A stretch of 64,000 nucleotides of DNA, taken from assembly GCA_039111635.1 (NCBI GenBank), contig JBCAQO010000001.1, positions 868,001 to 932,000 on the forward strand, written 5' to 3'. The position numbers were made by a program, and so were the translations under genes. Of the stretch, positions 57,252 to 64,000 are shown piece after piece; within the stretch, counting starts at the first letter, position 1; each line of letters begins with the position of its first letter. Origin of the DNA: Heterobasidion occidentale (taxonomy: Eukaryota; Basidiomycota; Agaricomycetes; Russulales; Bondarzewiaceae). The notes beneath the pieces are model-generated. The model made no database searches. It was not told the origin of the DNA and was given only the letters and a program-made list of their open reading frames with translations.

Positions 57252-60200
57252 CTATGATCCCTCAACGGTGCGCTTGACCGACTTCTTCCCTGTACCCTTT
57301 TTCTTGACGCGCGTGACCTTTATTGGCTCTGGGGTGCCGGTGCGAGGGATCTCATCATCTACGACGTAGAGAGGGAATGACGGCAGTGGTTGGTGAAGCA
57401 CGTTATTTGGCGTAGTAGACCTAGATGGCTTCTGTGATGTGGGCAGAGATGTCGGAAGAGGGGCGCCTTCAGGCATCTCGCCATCTCTGTCAACGACAAT
57501 CAATTCGGACGATATAGGTGTGGCAGGCTTCCGAAGCAGGCTTGGCACTTTGAAGTCATCTGGAAACGAGCGAAACTTAAGGTTTGGACTTCCTATATAC
57601 AGTTTCAGTGGACGCACCTTGTGGCATCGGCGGCATATCATTCAGATGGACGACAGGTATTGAATCAACATCGTCGACGTTTGGAGAATGTTGGTCGTCT
57701 TTGATATAGTATGGGTCGTCTCGTTGTCGCTCCAAGCGAAGAGTTTTTTGCTGATAGAGTCAAATAAGACGTGAGCAAGCAGACCTCGGAGCTGCACGAC
57801 AACTCACCCTTTCCCGTTCAGCCCTTTCCTCTGGTGTTTCGATTGGCGCTTCAATCAGTGTATGAACTGTTCGTTCGCCCTTCTTTGCCTTCTTCTCGCC
57901 CTTCTTTGTGGTCCCATTGGTCGCTTTGCCCTTGCCCTTGCCCTTGCCCTTGCCCTTGCCCTCACAGGACGACTGTCTTCATCTATAGTCTGCGCAGGTA
58001 CTAGTTCGGCATCTGGGTCTTTCGATGGCGGGACAACCCATGCGTCTAGGTCTAAACCTACTGGCACGGGAACTCTGGTTTGAGCAGCAGCCGCAACGGT
58101 GTTGAGATCGTATGCAGAAAACAGAGGTCGAATGAGCAAGAGACTTTTTGGGAAAATGGGCTCCTGGCTTGCCGCCGGATCGAATGCGGATACACTGGCG
58201 TCCGTGAAGCCATGGGTACTCTCCGATCTGGGGTGGTACACCGAAATATCGGCCCGTACGAAGACAAAAAGCTGGAGCGAGTTCGCCGCCTTGACACAGA
58301 TACTATCAATTGCAATCGAGCACTGCGTGAGAGTAGAAGACATACCCGCTCCTGTACTTCAATGCCGGAATTTAAGGTGAAGTCGCTCATGCGAGTAATT
58401 ATCATATCAACCACCTCCTTCACCTTAGGTAAATCGTCGTTGTCCCATCTCTGAGCTAGCTCAGCAGCCCAAAATCCGAACACTTTCAAGACTGCTTGAA
58501 GGTAGACCTCGATGATGTCTGGGGCCAAGTTCGAGGTGCTAGGCTGTAAGAGATGTGGAAGGAGTTTATACGGCTCGGCCAGTTCACTTGAATCGCGCAT
58601 ACGCCGAAGCTCAAACTTTGCTATGAGACGGAGGCTGATGATGAGACTCACCCACAGTATTCGCCACATATCCAAGCGGCAGCCCATAACACTTCAGCAC
58701 AGCTGCCCTCTTCATTCGCATTTCTTGAGAACGTTTCGTCGCTCAGCAGCCGGACCATCAACTCCACAGCCCATCGACGGACGGCCCTCACTCTGCCCAC
58801 GATGTCGACGAGTTGATCGCGAATTCGCGCACCAACATCTACGGACGCGACGTATGCGAGATCGACGAGGACAGAAAGATACCACTGGAAGTCTGTAATG
58901 TTACTGTAGGTGTCGTTGGATAGCATGGAGAGAATGCGCTGGGAGAGAATGAGGCGATAGCCTGGTGAGTGACTGGGATTCGAGGGTAACTTGGAAGTCA
59001 TAGATTTCCGTTCTGTACTAGGGATTGCGCTGCAGTTGGTAGTACTGAGGAGTCAGAGCGGACAAGGTGGGAAAGTAGCTGCTGGACAATTGATTGTAGG
59101 TTCTCGCGAGTGACCTACTCATTGACTCCGTATCTTCAACTCATAGAGGTAAATTGAACAGCAATCGTACCATGGCAGATAAAAGGTCAAGAGCCCGAAG
59201 TCGAATGCTTATGTCCTGGTCGTTGACGCTGGACAGAATCATATCTTGATATTGAGCCACAAGATGCGGATGCGAGGGCACAATCTTCACAAAAGCGAGA
59301 AGGGCAATATACTTTACTGTGCACGTTCATTAATTGAGGTGCATCGGCAGGTTAGTGAGTTTGCTCACGATTCTGGTCTGCATCTTGTAGAAAGGCAGCC
59401 AGCTTTGTGACGCACAGCTCTGCAAGTGAATGTCCAGATGCGCTCTGCAGCATACCTCCAACGATGCATGTGTGAACGCATTCATACAGGAGAGATATTG
59501 CAGGCGTTGTTGAGATGAGCTCAGTTATTGGCGGTTGCAACTTTCTGACGAGACGAGGCTCGTATGGCGATAGAAAGCCAAACTATTCTCTTTGTCAGAC
59601 GAACGAATCATCATGATCGAGCAAAAACTCGCCAGTTTGATGGTCTTTATGAGCATCCAATTATTTGAGGATGTCGTAAGCAAATGGAATAGCTGAGGTG
59701 CCAAAGAGAGATAGTCCCGTGGATTTCGTCGAACGAGTTCACACAGGACATTGACTGTAGCCGCAACGACACCTGCAATTGGTACTTTAATGACGAAGCC
59801 AAGAGATTCGAGAGACACAATCCAGTACCAGGATCTGAATCATCCAGTTTCTCCTTCAACCGAGCGATCGCAATGGGTGTGGCTTCCGGATACTTTGTAA
59901 GAACCTTGTAAACAGCAATGACCGCCCTCTTGCGTATTTGAGGTCGCGAATGATTGAGCATAGCGACCAGGTCGCGGGAGAGATCTCGAGCAAGATCAGG
60001 AGAGATGATGTGGGACAGACCATTCAAGGTAACTGCAACGTCTGAAGGATTCGAGGTAAGGTCCTAAGCTCGCGTATGAAAAATGTGAGCGAATATTGGT
60101 CGGGTGAAGCTCACTTTCTTCAGCAGATTCGTCGTTAGCATTAGCACATCTGTGTCCTGCCCAAACGACTGGGTAGCGCCGAGGTACCCAACACTCTTCA

Positions 60201-60491
60201 GGTGATATTTGGGTGACGACATGACTTCCACGACATGGAACGAGGCCCAACTCATGTCATAACCCATCATCTGGAGCTAACATGCACGTCATTATCAGAC
60301 ACGTCTTGCGAGCGATCTCAATGATACGCAGCATACGTATGTGAGCTTGAGAACTGCCCCCGCCTTCAGCTCCATGTCCTTGCTCTTGACTTCCGTCGTA
60401 TCTCGTCCAACGCCTGGGCAATGAATTTGGCTTCATCCTTCTTGTTCGCTCGTAAACCACGGATGAGATCCTGGAGTGTTCGTTCCCACAT
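57252..60491 (-). CDS. APL5: AP-3 adaptor complex subunit delta
   Basis: The protein starts at 60491 (MWERTLQDLIRGLRANKKDE) and has an adaptin N-terminal repeat domain: MELKAGAVLKLTY|LQMMGYDMSWASFHVVEV, VGYLGATQSFGQDTDVLML, LARDLVAMLNHSRPQIRKRA and LIKTIKLFGFLSP. Further helical repeats run to about 58100. The hinge is Lys/Gly-rich (GKGKGKATNGTTKKGEKK) and the C-terminal part has VDSIPVVHLNDMPPMPQ and VTRVKKKGTGKKSVKRTV. AP-3 delta builds vesicles for the Golgi-to-vacuole route. Two single-base frame breaks are apparent: near 60390-60396 (EIRR then VKSKDMELK) and near 57963-57967 (DEDSRPV then EGKGKG). Exon borders in the middle were not all resolved. Confidence 0.92.
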
Positions 60492-60671
60492 GGTCTCGAC
60501 GACGAACGGGATTGAAGATAACGGAGGCGCTGAGAATAGCAGATGAGGGCAACGAAGTATATTCGTGGTGAACACAGACCTTGAACAGGCTCGGGGGCGG
60601 CATGCCAGATTGGGCTGTCGGCATCGGCCGGACTATCTAATCTCGAGTGCCTAAAGCTGTACTTCTTGAGC

Positions 60672-63600
60672 ATGGACTCTCATAGATCTCATCCAGGAGC
60701 ACTGCGCGATCTTCTAAATGACTATGTCCTAACTCATCTCACCGTCGACCATCGCGAAGCCACAGAGTCTCTGGTATACGACGTATGTCTTCCACTCTAC
60801 CTAAACACATCAATGTCTGGACAAAGTTTTCTCAGATACTCTCAAATGCCCTCGTTCCCGTTCCGACGACCGATCCGTATTTCTCCACACTTCCCTCAGA
60901 CCCCTTCGACGACCTTTTGAAATCTCTCACATATGACCCTTTTATATCACCATTTGAAGAAAAAATTGAAACAATAGTAGACAAAGGCGCTTTCAGATTC
61001 ATCCAGAAGACCTTGAACTTTCGAGGTGAAACAAAGACACAACGCTGTTGGCAGGATAATGCATTGCGTACGCTATATCTCTTTCTATTTGATTGCTGTA
61101 GTGACTTCTCTTCCGAAGTCGAACTCGAGGAGACGTGCAGTGCCTCGAAGGACACAGTGCTAAGCCTTCGAGCAATCCGAGAGATGCCCAGTTCGGCATC
61201 ATCTTCTTCGGCTACCAAGTGTCTACCTAAAACGATTTCGGACATTTTGAAGTGCAATCGCATCAAAAGCGTAGCTGAACAAGAATTTACTGATCAGGTC
61301 ACATCTATTGATGATGTATTGCGAGTATATGTGGATATATGCGCTCTACATCTTCGTTCTGATACTGGCATGTTTACCCAGGGATGTTCAACTTGAAATA
61401 GATGCAAAGACTCGAAAAGCCGCTCTCGCCCTTCTCTGTGACAATCCGTTCGCGAAGCGAATGAATAATATCCCTCGTCAGGCTGCTCGCACCGAGCCGT
61501 GGCTTCAACCTCCATCTCCTTCATTGCCCATTATATACCCACAAACGCCTCCCCTCTTCTCCAGAGTACATGCTCCACATGGCTCAAAAGGGACCCATAT
61601 TCAGTCTATTACTGACCTCCCTTCGGTGATGGTTTCGATCTCTGTGGACAGCGAGCTCGACGTGCCAGAGCGACATATGGCCATTATTAATGGATGGCGT
61701 GAGCCCTTTACTGGCCTCACATATCAAACTCTTTCGAACGGCATTTTTCGTGATAGAAACTTTCTCAAGCGTTTCACCGTCCTCAACACCATCTTCTGTT
61801 GGCAGCAACAGTGAGGTAGACGAACTCTGGTGTCCTTCTTCAAAACAGAGCCTTTGGTCATCAATGAATTAGAGAATGCCAAATTCGGTCTGTCGTTGGA
61901 TTTGAACCTCTCTTGCTACTGAGTCGTTTCTGAAGCTGGCTATAGATGACGTCGTGATGCCCCTTCGGCCAAGTCTAAGGGATACTGGCGAAATCCCAGT
62001 ATATATTGGGGAGAGGGAAAGGTATATATTTTACTGTTATCTGCATCGCAGTACTGATTTTCGGGCCAGTAGTTTGGCTTCGTTCATCAAGTCGCATGCT
62101 ATTAACTCCATACAACCGAAGGCCTCCAAAACATCTGCAGTGCCTTCGCCTTCCCCAACAAGTGGGATTGAGACTTCAATACAAGGACACCCAGATACAG
62201 GTTCTGACCCACTAACTTTGATCCCGAAGGGCTGCTGTTCTCCTCTTCTGAACTAGACCAGGACATACGAAGTCTGTACTCAACATTGTCGAAAGGTGCC
62301 CACGATATTATGTACCTGGAGCAGCTCGAAAGCTCTCACATTGATCTGATGAATGGTACGTTTCCAGTTGTACGCGCCCGCAGCAGAGCACAGTGCACTG
62401 TTTTTTTCTACAGTTCCTAGGTTGCCACCTCCTAATGAACATAACACGCCATCCTTTCCACATGATTTGGCGTCTCTCATCTGTAAAAATAAAGACCGTG
62501 GCAATAGCTCCAGCGTCTCCCCTTCAGAGTTTGGGGTCCTTCAAAAGGCAAAGGGCGTGAAATCTCTCAATATTGAATTATCGTGGAGGTATGTCTCATC
62601 CTTATCAACTGCACGATTGACTTAACAATGCGACCGCTCGCTAGACCGTTCAAGTTTCAATCCAGAGTTCCAACCCACGAAGAGCTGGCTGATGTTATTG
62701 CATTGCAAGATATATCCCCACATCAAGCCGACCTTGACGCTGATAACAGTCCAGTCCGACATCTCATCGAGCGGAATGAGTTCTCCGACTCGCGATCTAT
62801 ACTTCCAAAGATCGACGAAGCACTCATCTGTCGAAACGCGTGTCGTGATGATATCTTGGTCCCAAACCAAGGCGACAACGAGAATGGCCTGAGAGTCATT
62901 TTCAATTGGGAGGAGAGGCGGAGGCTAGTGCGCCTCAGCAACGAGCGAGTCGTTGAAGTCGACAACGCAAACGTTGAATCTAGACCATGTATGGAACATG
63001 CCAATTGTGACGAGGAAGCCCGGCCAAGAAACGTTGAAGGAGCTCTTAACAAAGATCAAGAAGTTCCATATGATTTAGCTGACTGCCAACAGGCTCGGGT
63101 CGATGACTCTGGGATAGCGATGGACTTCTCTTACGTCAACAATGATTCGCTTTGTAGGGAGGCTGACTTCTCCAGCATCCTACCTTACGAACACAACTAC
63201 AGCGCACCTTCATCTGTTATACTGGACGAGGTTGCAGATCTGTTCGTTTCCAGCCTCGAAGTCTGGGATACAGGGCAAGAGGCTCCAGCCGGATCCTTTA
63301 TACCCTTGACGCAGGAGTCCTCCAGGCCTTTCGAAGCCGATGCTGTTACTTCCCAGTTCGAGCCCTTGTCGACTCAGGATGCCGATCCTCCTGGAAGGGA
63401 TTGGTTTGCTGAATCGGCCTCTTCAAATCTCCCGGCTAGCTCTATTCCTAGCGACGGCACACCCTCGGTCTCGAATGTTGACCCTATGAGATCCACAATG
63501 ATGCCTCATCCCGAAATGCTGGACAACGCTCTTGCTGCGGGTCTCGTACACTCTCGCAGGGAGTCTGCAAGACAATCTCTAGCGGATTTCATGAAGCTGA

Positions 63601-64000
63601 GAGCTAAAGCTCAGGACGACTCGCCTGATGTTGTTGCTGACCTCCCTTCTGACGAAATTGATCCTGAGACTGTACTCCAGAATATTGATTCATCGCCTAT
63701 CTGTACTGTGCCGCCGGAGGTTATCGACCGTCACACGCTTTGTCTCACTCCAGAGTCGGCTCTGCCTAGCGTCTCGCATCGTTACTTAGCATCGATCGAG
63801 TTTATCCAAAAACGACAAATCGCTTTGGCCCTCTGTTCTTCGAAACTCAAAGTGGAACTAATCGAACGGGATGCTCTTGATGGCGCGGACCTCATCCTTG
63901 ACTATGACACCGCAGTACTTTTCTTTTCTCTGTTCGCTCTTCCCTCTCAGCTTTCTGCGCTTCAATCTCGGTTGGAATTTCTATCTTGGCGGTATCTCTA
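60672..64000 (+). CDS. Large protein, possible ZIP2/SHOC1-type XPF-like meiotic factor, truncated by window end
   Basis: Exon 1 is 60672-60782 (MDSHRSHPGALRDLLNDYVL to ESLVYD); exon 2 starts at 60827 (FSQILSNALVPVPTTDPYFS). Later exons include AKTRKAALALLCDNPFAKRM, VPERHMAIINGWREPF, a segment around 62350-62640, and a long open exon from about 62647 to the window edge. The last part reads HRYLASIEFIQKRQIALALC, then VELIERDALDGADLILDYDT and AVLFFSLFALPSQLSALQ. It resembles the degenerate ERCC4/XPF nuclease-like region of ZIP2/SHOC1 meiotic proteins; this is recalled, not searched. Exons between 61290 and 62350 are not resolved and may include frame breaks. It is divergent from AP-3 delta with 180 bp between starts. 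Confidence 0.5.

Overview
This window is nuclear DNA from a filamentous basidiomycete, most likely an Agaricomycete. The evidence is the gene content (Zn2Cys6 and bHLH regulators, FAS1 and Ser/Thr-rich GPI-anchored wall proteins, NUO-49, AP-3 delta, ATP23), the many 45-65 nt GT-AG introns, and small intron-dense genes packed on both strands. The left 15 kb is very GC-rich; the rest is more balanced. No tRNA, rRNA, CRISPR array or intact transposon was recognised.

Layout. 1-11.5 kb: the 3' end of the RNA polymerase II CTD phosphatase FCP1 (+), a basic-secretory-protein-type metallopeptidase (-), a divergent pair of regulators (bHLH - / Zn2Cys6 +), a 3.5 kb gene-poor stretch, and an NRAMP metal transporter (+). 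11.8-19.5 kb: UTP14 (-), the ubiquitin-eL40 fusion (-), and a Gfd2/YDR514C-like RNase H-fold protein (+). 20.8-35.5 kb: an aldo/keto reductase (-), a secreted FAS1 protein (+), a TPX2-type spindle protein (+), a tiny Cys-rich protein (+), enoyl-CoA hydratase (+), the mitochondrial protease ATP23 (+) and a GPI-anchored wall protein (+). 36.5-42.1 kb: an MRH-domain sorting receptor (-) head-to-head with the complex I 49 kDa subunit (+), then NIF3 (-) head-to-head with glutaredoxin (+). 42.5-46.1 kb: a small secreted protein (-) and a large secreted Pro/Ala repeat protein with regularly placed Arg-Arg sites (-). 47.6-64 kb: a CDF metal transporter (+), a 902-aa E2-domain protein (-), a one-span membrane protein (+), a GCK-III kinase (+), AP-3 delta (-), and a large protein that runs off the right edge and may be a ZIP2/SHOC1-type meiotic factor (+).

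Taken together these are mostly housekeeping genes (ribosome biogenesis, ubiquitin, respiration, vesicle sorting, metal homeostasis) interspersed with secreted or cell-wall proteins. There is no biosynthetic cluster.

Three signals stand out. First, very small exons whose sizes are forced by exact reading-phase arithmetic, including an apparent 2-nt exon in NUO-49 and 6-, 7-, 9-, 10- and 16-nt exons elsewhere. Second, the Pro/Ala repeat protein, which looks like a Kex2-processed repeat precursor. Third, single-base frame breaks inside conserved stretches of FCP1, NRAMP, UTP14, ATP23 and AP-3 delta, while other genes splice perfectly. These most likely reflect sequence errors, and any user of the annotation should know of them. 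Exon coordinates were derived by hand from splice motifs and family knowledge; no similarity search was run.
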